Assembly: GCA_011525745.1 (NCBI GenBank)
Contig: WYBU01000043.1
Coordinates: forward strand, 1-56,674
Source: Planctomycetaceae bacterium
Lineage (GTDB): Bacteria > Planctomycetota > Phycisphaerae > UBA1845 > UTPLA1
DNA: 56,674 bases
Reading direction: 5' to 3'
A program made the translations under genes and the position numbers. Within the stretch, counting starts at the first letter, position 1; each line of letters starts with the position of its first letter. Positions 22,106 to 31,099 of the stretch are shown here, one piece after another. The notes beneath the pieces are model-generated. The model did not search any database. It was given only the letters and a program-made list of their open reading frames with translations, and had not been told where the DNA came from.

Positions 22106-22440
22106 GTTCGTTCAGGAGCATATAGCCCGAAAGGCCACGCCGTTCAAGCGCAGCAGCGGAACCCCGAAACCGTATTCAAGGGAACAGTGAACTGCAAAGG
22201 GCGACAACATGCCGAGTCGAAGCCGCCGCCGCGCAGGCACGGGAGTGAGGGGCGACCAAGTGACCGAAAAAACCCAAGTGGCGGACCAGGGTTCGCGCGT
22301 CCGCCCTGTCCATGGCATCCGTGCCGTCCACGGCTAACCCGAGGCGGCGGGGTCGCTGGATTTCCGCCTGCGATCGAATAACGACAACTGACCACCGGCG
22401 CGTGACGACGATGCCGGCTTGCGGCCCCCTGCCGACATCC
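22106..22440. repeat. Repeat-derived spacer before fliS end
   Basis: No credible gene. A GCGTCCGCCCTGTCCATGGC-type block at about 22285-22340 is related to those at 2898 and 4049. The rest shows no coding character. Confidence 0.5.
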
Positions 22441-22893
22441 TCAAACCCGCGTCTCCGCCCCAACGACCGCGCTCCCATCTCCCTCGTCAGCGCCCGCGAT
22501 TCTCTGCATCAGCATGATCCACGTCTCGCGCTGGTGCTCCAGAATGCGCAACGCCTCATCCACCGCCGCCGTCTCGTGCCCCAAATTGGCGTCCACCAGC
22601 CGCGTATAGACGAAGTGATACAACGCCGCGAGTTGCTGGCACAGCTCGGGATTCACGTCGTGCCGCAGACCCGCCTCCATCTCCACCACGATTCGCTGCG
22701 CCCGCAGCAGCTTCTCGCAGCTTGTCGAATAATCCTTCCGCGCCAGCGCATCCCGCCCCTGCCGCGCAAAACGGATCGCCCCGTCATACAGCATGAGCTG
22801 CAACCGCTCCGGCGACGCCGTCAGCACCGCGTTCTTCAAATACTCGTTGGAGGCTGTGCCCGTCATCGTGAACTGAATCGTCGAGCCGCCCAT
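22441..22893 (-). CDS. fliS: Flagellar export chaperone FliS
   Basis: A 150-residue cytosolic chaperone that binds the disordered C terminus of flagellin before export. The FliS core is visible: NEYLKNAVLTASPERLQLMLYDGAIRF near the N terminus (family pattern YxxxxVxTASPxxLxxxLYDGAI), then helices around EKLLRAQRIVVEMEAGL and ALYHFVYTRLVDANL. It is the last gene of the leftward flagellin-fliD-fliS set. A start at the tenth codon (22866, MTGTASNEYL) is a good alternative, since many homologues begin there; neither ATG has a strong ribosome binding site. Confidence 0.92.
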   Translation of the reverse strand: MGGSTIQFTMTGTASNEYLKNAVLTASPERLQLMLYDGAIRFARQGRDALARKDYSTSCEKLLRAQRIVVEMEAGLRHDVNPELCQQLAALYHFVYTRLVDANLGHETAAVDEALRILEHQRETWIMLMQRIAGADEGDGSAVVGAETRV

Positions 22894-23194
22894 CCGGGTT
22901 GAGCTAATTCCGGACCACGCGCCTCCCCGGGGTGGTACGGTCGTCTCGCCCGCCTTGTCTGGGTGGTACGGGCGTCCCGCCCGTCACCGCGTGGCACGGG
23001 CTTGTAGCCCGTGTGAATCAGAGCCGCGAAGCGTCAGCGAGCGGGGTCTGGCCGCCCGCCCATCCACCCGGCACGGGGTCTCCGCTCGCGAACCCCCCGT
23101 CCCCTCCCGAATAATCCGATATTTCAAATCTCAGATAAAAAAGCAGCGGCGTGCCGCCTCCACGTTTGCTGATGGCCGAAAGCCGACGGCTGGC
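22894..23194. repeat. Dispersed palindromes between fliD and fliS
   Basis: Contains an ACGGTCGTC-type palindrome (about 22935), the paired ACGGGCG and CACGGGCT palindromes (22965-23012), and a GAATCAGAGCCGCGAAGCGT element followed by CAGCGAGCGG (23017-23047) that recurs at about 26382-26410. A GCCGAAAGCCGACGGCTGGC inverted repeat sits directly behind the fliD stop. Confidence 0.7.
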
Positions 23195-26100
23195 TCACGC
23201 CCGCCCCGCGCTGCTCGCCGCCCCCAGACTCGCGATCCCGCTCGACAAGCTCGACAACGCGTTCCGCTGGGACTGAAGCTGCGCCAGCGCCCGCTCAAGC
23301 GCAAAAAACTGCGCCGTCAGGCGATCGCGCCGCTTCTCCAGCAGCACCTCCAACTGGCCGCGCCGCTGATTCAACGATTCCTCCGTCTGGCTCAGCGCTT
23401 CCTGCCGTCGCGTCAGCGCCCCGCCGTCCGCGCCCGTCAACCCGTCGACTTCACGCTCCAGCGCCGCCGCGAAACCAGTCTCCGCCGTCGTGAAAAAGTC
23501 GCTCACCGCCTGGGGATCGGCCTCATACGCCCGCCGGAACCGTTCCGCGTCGAACGCCAGCCGCCCGTTGGCGAACGAAAAGCCGTAACTCGACAGCCGC
23601 ACACTGCCGCCGTTCGGCAGCGCGATCTCGCGCGTCAACAGTCGCGTCAGCCGCGAACGCACCTGCTCCGCCGAGCGATCGCCCAGCAGCACGCCGCGCG
23701 CGTTGGTTTGTGTGTTGAACTTGCTCAGATCGTCAATGCGCCCCAGCACCGCGTTCAGCCCCTGCGTGAACTCGTCCAGTTTCCGCACAATCGCGTCGAT
23801 GTCGCGCGACACCGAGATCGTCACCGCATCCGGCCCCGCGCCGAGCAGGTCCAGCCGCAGCCCCGCGATCGTGTTGTCGAACGTGTTGGTCGATGAACCG
23901 AGCACCAGCGGCGTCGCATCCGCGCCCCCGCCGATCTCCAGCACCGCGTCGCGCCCCCGCGACAGCGCCGAAAAGCCCAAGCCGATCGCCTCGGCGTCGA
24001 TCGCCAGCCGCCCCGCCACGCCGCTGCGCGTCGACGTCAGGCTCAGCCGAAACGGCTGCCCCGCCGATCCGTCGTTGAACACCGCCGCATTCACCGCCGC
24101 GCCGCTGGCCTGAATCTTCTGAAGCAGCGTGTCCAGCGTGTCGTTGGCGCCGACCGTCACGCGCGTCTCGAATGACCCGTCGATCGTGTTCGAGCCGGGC
24201 GCCGCCGTCCCGCGTATCCGCAGCGCGCTGGCCGTCGCGCCGCCTTCTTCCTCGGCGACACGCAGGCTGCCCGCGCCGCCCGACTCATCCTCCAGCAGAA
24301 TCCCGTCGCCGCCGTCGTTGATCCTCGCCGTCACCTGAATGCCGCGCGAGTTGATCTCGGCGATCACGTCGGCGACCGTCACCTCGTTGCCCTGCGTCAG
24401 GTCGACCACCGCGCTTTGCCCCGCCGCGTTCGTGATGCGGAACTTGCCGCGCGGCACGCCCGCCCCGCCGCCAAGGCGATCCAGACGTGTTGTTTCTGAT
24501 ATATACTGTCGCTGAAGATTGCCGCTGCGCACCAGGCTCGTCGCCGCGTTGACCGCGATCCGCAGCCCCTCCGCCGTCGCCCCGCTGACATCCTCGATCA
24601 CCAGCGCGCCGCCGCCCCCGCTTGTGTCCGTCGCCGCCAGTCCCAGGCCCGAGTCCGACAGCGACACCCGCACGCCCGTCCCGGCGGCGTTGATCGCCTC
24701 GATGATCTCCGACAGCGACGCCGCCCCCGATACATCGACGTCCGCCGTCGCGCCCGCCCGGTCCGTCACGCGAATCACGCCGGTCGTGATCCCCTTGCCG
24801 CCGTTGAGGCTGCCCAGCAGCACGCTGTCCAGTCCCGCCAGCAGCCGCCGCGACGTGATCGCGCCACCCGCAACGCTGCTCGTCAGCCCCAGATCGTCCG
24901 CCGCCCGCGAGCCGTTCAGCGCCGTCACCTGAAGCGCGCCGCCGCCGCTCGTCTGGTCCGTCAGCACGACGTGATCGCCGTCGGCCGAAATCGACGCCGT
25001 CAACAGCCCCGTGTTGGCGACGTGCCCGTTGATCGCCCGCAGCACGTCGCCCAGCGTCTCGATGCGATGGATCGTCGATCCCGTCAGGGCCGCGGTAGTC
25101 GACGAACCCGCGATCCCCAGATCGCGCGCCGTCGTCCCACCGCCGACCTCCGCGACCGTCAGCGACCCGCTGCCCCCCGACGAATCCGTCAGAAGAATGC
25201 CGCCGCCGACCAGCGCCGCCGTCACGCCGACGCCCGCCGTGTTAATCGCCGTCAGCACGTCGTCGATCGTGTGCGCGCCGCTCAGATCCACCGTCGCGCT
25301 GGCGCCGGCGCGGTTCGTAATCTCAATCGATCCCGCCGCGACGCCCGCGCCGTTGTTGAGCACGCCCAGTGTCGTCTGCGGCGACAACCGGCCGGACAGA
25401 TCGACGTCGAACGACAACCCGTTGGCCAGCCCGATGCGGAAATCCGCCCCGGCGCTGGTGCGCCGCACGCCGTTCCCGTCGTTGAGCGACTCCAGCCGCA
25501 GCGATCCCGACAGCGACACGAGATCGGCGCTGTCGATGCGCCCGGTCGCGTCGCTGCCCGCCAACCCCAGATCGCTCGCCGCCCGCCCGGCGCCGACGTC
25601 GGCCACGATCAGATTTCCCGACGCCAGCCCCGTGGCGTCCTCGAGCACGATGCGATCGCCCGAAACCCGCGCCGTCACCTCCACCGACGACTGATTGTTG
25701 ATCGCCAGCAACACGTCTTCGACGCTTCGCGCCGCCGTCAGATCGACATCGGCCGATGCGCCCGATCGATCGGTGACGCGAATCACTCCCCCGCGCACCC
25801 CCTGCCCGCCGCGCACCAGCGACAGCGGCGTGCTGCGGTCCAGCCGGCCCAGCGCGCTTTCGATCGTCAATGTGCCCGGATTCAGATAAGTGCTGTCGCG
25901 TGTCGCGAAACCGGTCGAAACGACCTGATGGGTCGATGCAAGTTGCCGCACGCGAAAGCTGTACGTGCCCGGTGACGCGCCGGCGCTCGCGACCGCGCGG
26001 ATCAGATTCTCATGCGAGGAAGTCGCCGCCGCCGATTGGAAAAAGTCCGACCTCTTGAAGATCGCCGAGAAGCCCTTCAGCGCCGCCACCCGCGCCGAAA

Positions 26101-26251
26101 TGTCTACCAGCGCGGTTCGCAGCGCCGTCAGCTCGCCCAGCCGCGTGTCGATCAACGTGATGGGACGCCGCTGCGCGGCGATCAGGCCATCGACCAGATC
26201 GGCGATGGGCAGGCCCGAAATCAGCCCGACGGAACTCGAAATCGTCGACAT
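23195..26251 (-). CDS. fliD: Flagellar hook-associated protein 2 (filament cap), extended
   Basis: A 1018-residue filament cap protein, about twice the length of typical FliD. The N-terminal domain (SSSVGLISGLPIADLVDGLI, then AQRRPITLIDTRLGELTALR) and C-terminal coiled coil (RQEALSQTEESLNQRRGQLE) are classical. Between them lie about five flagellin-hook-IN-like repeats of 100-150 residues with the recurring pattern GVIRVTDRAGATADVDVSGA and a following DVL.AIN..G..VTA segment. These probably form additional surface domains of the cap. The start at MSTISSSVG was chosen because the sequence upstream is a dispersed palindromic repeat; GAGG precedes it. Exact repeat number may vary by recombination. 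Confidence 0.93.
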   Translation of the reverse strand: MSTISSSVGLISGLPIADLVDGLIAAQRRPITLIDTRLGELTALRTALVDISARVAALKGFSAIFKRSDFFQSAAATSSHENLIRAVASAGASPGTYSFRVRQLASTHQVVSTGFATRDSTYLNPGTLTIESALGRLDRSTPLSLVRGGQGVRGGVIRVTDRSGASADVDLTAARSVEDVLLAINNQSSVEVTARVSGDRIVLEDATGLASGNLIVADVGAGRAASDLGLAGSDATGRIDSADLVSLSGSLRLESLNDGNGVRRTSAGADFRIGLANGLSFDVDLSGRLSPQTTLGVLNNGAGVAAGSIEITNRAGASATVDLSGAHTIDDVLTAINTAGVGVTAALVGGGILLTDSSGGSGSLTVAEVGGGTTARDLGIAGSSTTAALTGSTIHRIETLGDVLRAINGHVANTGLLTASISADGDHVVLTDQTSGGGALQVTALNGSRAADDLGLTSSVAGGAITSRRLLAGLDSVLLGSLNGGKGITTGVIRVTDRAGATADVDVSGAASLSEIIEAINAAGTGVRVSLSDSGLGLAATDTSGGGGALVIEDVSGATAEGLRIAVNAATSLVRSGNLQRQYISETTRLDRLGGGAGVPRGKFRITNAAGQSAVVDLTQGNEVTVADVIAEINSRGIQVTARINDGGDGILLEDESGGAGSLRVAEEEGGATASALRIRGTAAPGSNTIDGSFETRVTVGANDTLDTLLQKIQASGAAVNAAVFNDGSAGQPFRLSLTSTRSGVAGRLAIDAEAIGLGFSALSRGRDAVLEIGGGADATPLVLGSSTNTFDNTIAGLRLDLLGAGPDAVTISVSRDIDAIVRKLDEFTQGLNAVLGRIDDLSKFNTQTNARGVLLGDRSAEQVRSRLTRLLTREIALPNGGSVRLSSYGFSFANGRLAFDAERFRRAYEADPQAVSDFFTTAETGFAAALEREVDGLTGADGGALTRRQEALSQTEESLNQRRGQLEVLLEKRRDRLTAQFFALERALAQLQSQRNALSSLSSGIASLGAASSAGRA

Positions 26252-26484
26252 GATTTGCCTCGGCGGCGTTGGGGTTGTACGGGCGTCCCGTCCGTGGAGC
26301 ACAGCCGCCCCCGGCTGTTTCCGGGCGGCAGGCGCGTTCCGCCCGTCCTCCCGAACGCCACCGGCTCTCAACCCGTGTGAATCAGAGCCGCGAAGCGTCA
26401 GCGAGCGGACTCTGTGGCCTCAGTCAGTTTTCGCGTCTTGGATTCGGCGTGGCCGCGCAACTCGCAAGCGGAAAGCACGCTTAC
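26252..26484. repeat. Dispersed palindromes upstream of fliD
   Basis: ACGGGCGTCCCGTCCGT near 26278, a CACAGCCGCCCCCGGCTGT unit (26301-26319) as in the array at the window start, and a GAATCAGAGCCGCGAAGCGT element (26382-26410) as behind fliD. No gene seen. Confidence 0.7.
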
Positions 26485-26703
26485 TTACGTACGCGCCTCG
26501 TTGCCTCCGCCGACGCTCATCGGAATCTCAACCGCGGGCGCATAGCGCTCCCCCGCCCGTAACGGCCGGATGCCGTCCTGCCACTCATATATCGGCAGAT
26601 TGGCCGGAATCACCGGACGAAACAGCCGGCGTCCGTCGCGATAGCACGTCAGGATGAACCCGACAGGCCGACAGTTCACATGCGAGGGGCGGCGTGGTTC
26701 CAT
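26485..26703 (-). CDS. Small conserved-looking protein of unknown function
   Basis: A 72-residue protein between fliD and the first flagellin gene, on the same strand. It is compact and hydrophobically balanced (for example LFRPVIPANLPIYEWQDGIR) and not low-complexity like the repeat-derived frames around it. A GGGAG ribosome binding site lies seven bases before the ATG. It resembles neither CsrA, FlaG nor FliW, which are often found here. Function unknown. Confidence 0.5.
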   Translation of the reverse strand: MEPRRPSHVNCRPVGFILTCYRDGRRLFRPVIPANLPIYEWQDGIRPLRAGERYAPAVEIPMSVGGGNEART

Positions 26704-27183
26704 CGACAGGCTCCCGCGGGACCGCGCAATCCGGCCAGAACGGCCGAAGGCGGGCGCTCATGGGTTGATATCGGTCAATTTCGCCCGGAATATGACTAAG
26801 GAATCGTCCGGTGACGGCCCGCACGATATCGATGGTGTGGCACGGTCAAGCCCTCGCGCGAAGTGCGCACTTGCGTTTCAGGCGGTACCGGCGTCCCGCA
26901 CGACGGGTCCATCTCTCGGGAGGGCCTGGCCGCGCGGCGCCTTGCTGCGCGCGAATGCGTCGCGGCGGCCTGCGACAGAGTCGCGCACGTGATCTTGATT
27001 CGTGTTCTGATGCGAAAGCGCATCGACGATCGAGGGAATCTCGCCGCCGCATGATCGCAGCGCGGCGCTTCGTCCGCGGCCTTGCCACTTCACGCGGCGC
27101 GCCGCGCCCTTCCTCGCGCAACGCACGCCCGGGCGCGCCTCAAGCCGCAGCGCCCGCCGAGGCCGCCGCCCGCCTGCCGACTG
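26704..27183. repeat. Gene-free spacer between flagellin and small protein
   Basis: Includes a GCACGGTCAAGCCCTCGCG element (about 26839-26857) of the family at 5394 and 56522 and a decayed GGTACCGGCGTCCCGCACG palindrome. No frame has coding character; no FlaG or CsrA gene could be found here. Confidence 0.5.
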
Positions 27184-28638
27184 TTATCCTCGCAGCAGCG
27201 ACAGCACGTTCTGCGGCGTCTGATTGGCGATGCCCAGCGTCAGCGTGTTCGCCTGCACCAGAATCTGCGCCCGCGTCAACTGCGACACCTCCTGGGCGTA
27301 GTCCACGTCGCGAATCGCCGACTCCGACGCCTGCACGTTCTCCAGCGCGATCCGTCGACTGTTGATGTTGGTCTCGATCTGGTTCCTCTGAAACCCGCCC
27401 AGCCGGCCGCTGAGGATCGACACCTGCTCGATCGCCGCCCGTACGATGCGCTCGGCCTTCCGGAACTCGCCGCCGACGAGCGTGGCGGCCCCGCCGCTGG
27501 TCAGCGATTTCAGGAACCCGTCGGTGGCGCTGCCCAGCGCCGAACTGGCGATCGACGGAATGCCCACGCTCACCAGACCGTCCGAATTCACGTCCGGCCC
27601 GATGGCGAACGTCGCCCCGCCGCCCTTGATGCCGAATGTCGTGCTGGCGTTCAGCGTCGTGGCGAACGTCGTGCCCAGATCGACCGACAGATCCAGCCCG
27701 CTGGCCCGCAGGCTCGCCTGCAATCCTTTCCCCGACGCCGTCTGCCCGTTGATCCGCAGCCCGACGTCGCGCCCCTTGTCCTCGGTGTCGCCCGCATCGC
27801 CGGCCAGCGCCGTGAACGTCCCGTTCAGCGCCCGCACCGACACGAACGCCTCCGATCCGAAATCGACGCTGTTGAATCGCAGCGCGTTGCCGCTCAGCGA
27901 CGCCGACACCCCCGTCGTCTGCTTGAAGTTGTTCACCGCGTCGCGGATGGCCGAGTTGACCGTGCCCCCGTTGAACGTGAACGTCTGCGTGCCGTCCAGG
28001 CCGCGCACTTCGATCGTCACCGTGTTCGTCGGCAACAGCGTGCCGTTGGCCGACAGGCCGTGCGCCGCCGACGCCGGAATCGCCAGCGTCGCCGTCTGGG
28101 CCGACTGCGTCACCTGCAACGTCACCGGCAGCGCCGCCCCTTCCGGCAGCCGCGCGCCGAACAGTTGCAGCCGCGTGATGTCCGTCGTGTTCACGCCGGA
28201 AGTCGTGTAGGCAAGCTGCCCGTCGATCAGCTTCTTGCCGTTGAACTGCGTCGTGTTGGCGATGCGGTCGATGCTTTCGATCAGCGAATCGATCTGGAGC
28301 TGATCGGCCTGGATCTCCGAGTCCGACCGCGCCCCGACGTTCGCCGACGCGTTGATCAGACCGCGAATGTCCAGTAGCAGCGCCGACACTTCCGCCAGCG
28401 CCGCCTCCGCCGTCGAGATCACGTTGATCGCCCGCGAGCTGTTCTCGATCGACTTCTCCAGCCCGCGGATCTCGGAACGCAGCGACTCCGAGGCGATCAG
28501 CCCCGCCGGATCGTCCCGGCCGCGGTTGATGCGCAGCCCGGAACTCAGCCGCTCCAGTCGGAGCGACAGGTCAAGCTGGTTCGAGGTCAATCGGTTGATC
28601 GACTGGAGCGCGGAAATGTTCGTATTGATGCGACTCAT
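27184..28638 (-). CDS. Flagellin, copy 1
   Basis: A 484-residue filament subunit. The D0/D1 N terminus (MSRINTNISALQSINRLTSN, ERLSSGLRINRGRDDPAGL) and C terminus (AQILVQANTLTLGIANQTPQ, ending LSLLRG) form the conserved coiled-coil core; the central part is the variable D2/D3 region exposed on the filament. About 200 residues longer than minimal flagellins. A strong AGGGAGGAATC ribosome binding site lies inside a small inverted repeat (28640-28653). It is a paralogue of the flagellin at 29114, with the same length class and same ends. Confidence 0.96.
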   Translation of the reverse strand: MSRINTNISALQSINRLTSNQLDLSLRLERLSSGLRINRGRDDPAGLIASESLRSEIRGLEKSIENSSRAINVISTAEAALAEVSALLLDIRGLINASANVGARSDSEIQADQLQIDSLIESIDRIANTTQFNGKKLIDGQLAYTTSGVNTTDITRLQLFGARLPEGAALPVTLQVTQSAQTATLAIPASAAHGLSANGTLLPTNTVTIEVRGLDGTQTFTFNGGTVNSAIRDAVNNFKQTTGVSASLSGNALRFNSVDFGSEAFVSVRALNGTFTALAGDAGDTEDKGRDVGLRINGQTASGKGLQASLRASGLDLSVDLGTTFATTLNASTTFGIKGGGATFAIGPDVNSDGLVSVGIPSIASSALGSATDGFLKSLTSGGAATLVGGEFRKAERIVRAAIEQVSILSGRLGGFQRNQIETNINSRRIALENVQASESAIRDVDYAQEVSQLTRAQILVQANTLTLGIANQTPQNVLSLLRG

Positions 28639-29113
28639 GATTCCTCCCTGAATACCGGCGACGCTTGAATCACGCCGCGGGCCGACGCGCCACCGTGCGC
28701 GCCGTTCGCCGTCCGCTCCCCTCCGCTGCGAACGACTCGTTTATTCAACACCGTGTTCGTCTACTCTTCCAGACCCCCTTTAAGTATTTCGGGCCTGACC
28801 CCCTCAAAATTCCCCTTATGGGACGACGCAGATTTTGCCCCCGCGTCACCGCCGCCCCTGCAGACCGGCCGCCCTCGGCTGCGTCCGGGTGGTACGGGCG
28901 TCCCGCCCGTCCCCGCGTGGCACGGGCTTCTAGCCCGTGCAAGTCAGAGCTCGCCGCGCCAAGCGGCGGGCCGAACGCGCCTCGCGTTCAACACCGCCAG
29001 GCGAGTGCGCTTGACGGTGCCACCCAATCGCGTGGCACGGGCTTGTAGCCCGTGTGCGGCCATTCACTCACGCGACGCGCTCAACTCATACCGAAGCGCC
29101 GCGCTGCAAGCGC
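28639..29113. repeat. Inter-flagellin spacer with palindromes
   Basis: Leader of flagellin 1, then a spacer with the paired ACGGGCG and CACGGGCT palindromes (28887-28940) and another CACGGGCT-type palindrome (about 29036-29054). No sigma-54 or sigma-28 consensus could be recognised. Confidence 0.6.
28640..28653 (-). promoter_or_regulatory. Shine-Dalgarno in inverted repeat, flagellin 1
   Basis: On the mRNA, ATTC-AGGGAG-GAAT, a 4-bp stem whose loop carries the GGGA of the ribosome binding site, ending two bases before ATG. It is similar in placement to the hairpin before flagellin 2. Possible CsrA-type site by analogy with hag/flagellin leaders. Confidence 0.4.
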
Positions 29114-30532
29114 CTACCGCAGCAGCGACAGCACCGACTGCGGCGCCGCGTTCGCAAGCTGGAGAATCTGCGTCGCCGACTGCACCAGGATCTGTGCCCG
29201 CGTCAGCCGGCTCGTCTCCTCCGCGAAGTCCGTGTCGCGAATCGCGCTTTCAGCCGCGGTCGTGTTCTCCAGCGCCACGCCCAGCGCCGACACCGTCGAC
29301 TCCAGCGTATTGCGCTGAAACGCCCCCAGCCGCCCGCGCAGCGACGACACCTGGTCGATCGACGCGCGAATGATCCGCTGCGACTGCGCGAAGTTCCCGG
29401 CCGAGAGCTGATTGGTCTGACCGGTCCCCAGCGACGAGAGGAATCCCGCGACCGAATTGCCGAGGTTGCCCGGCGTCACCGCGTCGATGCCCAGGCTTTC
29501 GCGGCCCGACAGCTCCAGCGACGGCGCAATCGCGAAACCCGCGCCGCCGCCCTTGATGTAGAACGACGTCGTCCCCAGCGCCGTGCCGAAGGTCGACGAC
29601 AGCGTCAGATTGACGCCCAACGCGCTGCTGTTGACGCTCGCGTCCAGCCCGCGCGTGTTCGCTACAACGCCGTTGATCAGCACGCCCGCATCCCGACCCT
29701 CGTCGCGATCCGCCGACGAGCCGCCCGATACCGTAAACGTGCCGCTGATCGCGCGAACCGTGATGAACGCGTCGCTGCCGTAGTTGGTGCTGTTGAATCG
29801 AATCCCCGTCGCGCTGGCCGTGGCCGACACGCCCGTCAGATCGCGCGTCTGATTGATGGCAAACGCGATCGCGCTTGCCGCGGCGCTGCCGGCGAACGAG
29901 AAGACTTCGGTTCCGTGAATGCCGCCGACCTCGAGCGTGACGTTGTTGCTGGCGGCCAGCCCCGCGCCGGCAAAGAGCAACTGCGCCGTCTGCGCCGACT
30001 GCGTCACCTGCACGACGACCGCCGTCGATCCGTTGTCCGGAATGCGCGCCGACGCGATCCGCGCCGCCGCCAGATTGGAGGAGTTGATGCCCGAAGTCGT
30101 ATAGCCCAGCGAGCCGTCCAGCAGCTTCTCGCCGTTGAACGACGTCGATCCCGCGATGCGGTTGATCGTGCTCAGAATCGAGTCGATCTCGAGCTGATTG
30201 GCCCGCACCTCGTCCTTCGACAGCCCCGCCTGGCTCGACGTTCGGTCGACTAAGTCTTCCAGCGACAGCAGCAGCGAGCTGATTTCCTGAAGCCCCGCCT
30301 CCGCCACCGACAGAACGTTGGCCGCGCGCCCCGCGTTGGCGATGGCCGCCTGGATCGCCGCCTTCTCGCTCCGCAGCGATTCCGAAGCAATCAACCCCGC
30401 CGGATCATCGGCGCCGCGGTTGATCTTGACGCCGGTGCTCAGCCGCTCCAGCGATCGGGTCAGCGCGTCGGTCTGCGTGTTGAGAACGCGCGAGGCGATG
30501 AGAGATGAAACGTTCGTGTTGATCCGGCTCAT
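29114..30532 (-). CDS. Flagellin, copy 2
   Basis: A 472-residue flagellin paralogue. N-terminal MSRINTNVSSLIASRVLNTQ and LERLSTGVKINRGADDPAGL and the C-terminal AQILVQSATQILQLANAAPQ, ending VLSLLR, define the D0/D1 core; the central region is divergent from copy 1. The start at MSRIN was chosen by family convention; the open frame continues 61 codons upstream without homology. AGGAGG lies within a 16-base inverted repeat (30539-30554) six bases before the ATG. It heads the leftward filament gene set. Confidence 0.96.
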   Translation of the reverse strand: MSRINTNVSSLIASRVLNTQTDALTRSLERLSTGVKINRGADDPAGLIASESLRSEKAAIQAAIANAGRAANVLSVAEAGLQEISSLLLSLEDLVDRTSSQAGLSKDEVRANQLEIDSILSTINRIAGSTSFNGEKLLDGSLGYTTSGINSSNLAAARIASARIPDNGSTAVVVQVTQSAQTAQLLFAGAGLAASNNVTLEVGGIHGTEVFSFAGSAAASAIAFAINQTRDLTGVSATASATGIRFNSTNYGSDAFITVRAISGTFTVSGGSSADRDEGRDAGVLINGVVANTRGLDASVNSSALGVNLTLSSTFGTALGTTSFYIKGGGAGFAIAPSLELSGRESLGIDAVTPGNLGNSVAGFLSSLGTGQTNQLSAGNFAQSQRIIRASIDQVSSLRGRLGAFQRNTLESTVSALGVALENTTAAESAIRDTDFAEETSRLTRAQILVQSATQILQLANAAPQSVLSLLR

Positions 30533-30538
30533 GTGGTG

Positions 30539-30554
30539 TTGCCTCCTGAGGCAA
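30539..30554 (-). promoter_or_regulatory. Shine-Dalgarno hairpin of flagellin 2
   Basis: On the mRNA, TTGCCT-CAGG-AGGCAA, a 6-bp stem (7-bp if the loop closes to two bases) that buries AGGAGG, with GGA at the loop. This is the architecture of CsrA-binding sites that control flagellin translation in other bacteria. The binding protein is not encoded in this window. Confidence 0.5.
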
Positions 30555-31099
30555 TCTGCTTGCTTGCTTCGGCGAATCCCCGCCTCGCATCGTCCGGTCC
30601 GTGCGGATGTCCGCGGCCGGTTCGATCGGGCATGTCGCAGGCCTGATCGTCGCGCGATTCGGGGGGCTTTAGATTTTTTAGAAACGCGTCGCGCGGAGCG
30701 GCGGCGGGCGCCCAAGCGCGCCGGTGCGGTCCTATGGGACCGTCCGGAATAATCGCGCGGCGCTGTATGGGCCGCGCGCTGTTATGCGCCGCCGGAATCG
30801 CGAAAGTCCGGCGAAAATCGAGTCGGAGAACAATCGCGGCGCCGCGTGTCACCGGGCGGCCCGCCGCGCAGCGGCAGGTTCCAGGATCCGAGCGATGTGT
30901 TCCATGATCCGGGCAATGTGTTCCATAATCCGAGCCCCAAGCGCAAGCGCCGGGGTCAACCTTGCTTCGTGATGTGCCCGCATCGCTGGCGCTGGCGGCT
31001 CTGATTGAGTCCGGTTGGCCGACCGCGCAGCGGAGCGTTCGCGATGATAGGATTGCACGCACCCCTCCGCCCGCGGCTGCGCCTCATCGCACCCCGCGC
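30555..31099. repeat. Gene-free spacer with 21-bp tandem repeat and hairpin element
   Basis: Holds two and a half copies of a 21-base unit GATCCGGGCAATGTGTTCCAT (30885-30942) and a hairpin-ACGATGATAGGA-type element (about 31009-31052) whose upstream flank GCGCTGGCGGCTCTGATT matches that at 53424-53441. No gene. Confidence 0.65.

Noticed and set aside
26704..27183. csrA, flaG or fliW between the flagellin and fliD genes
   Set aside because: No frame in this interval or on either strand resembles these families.
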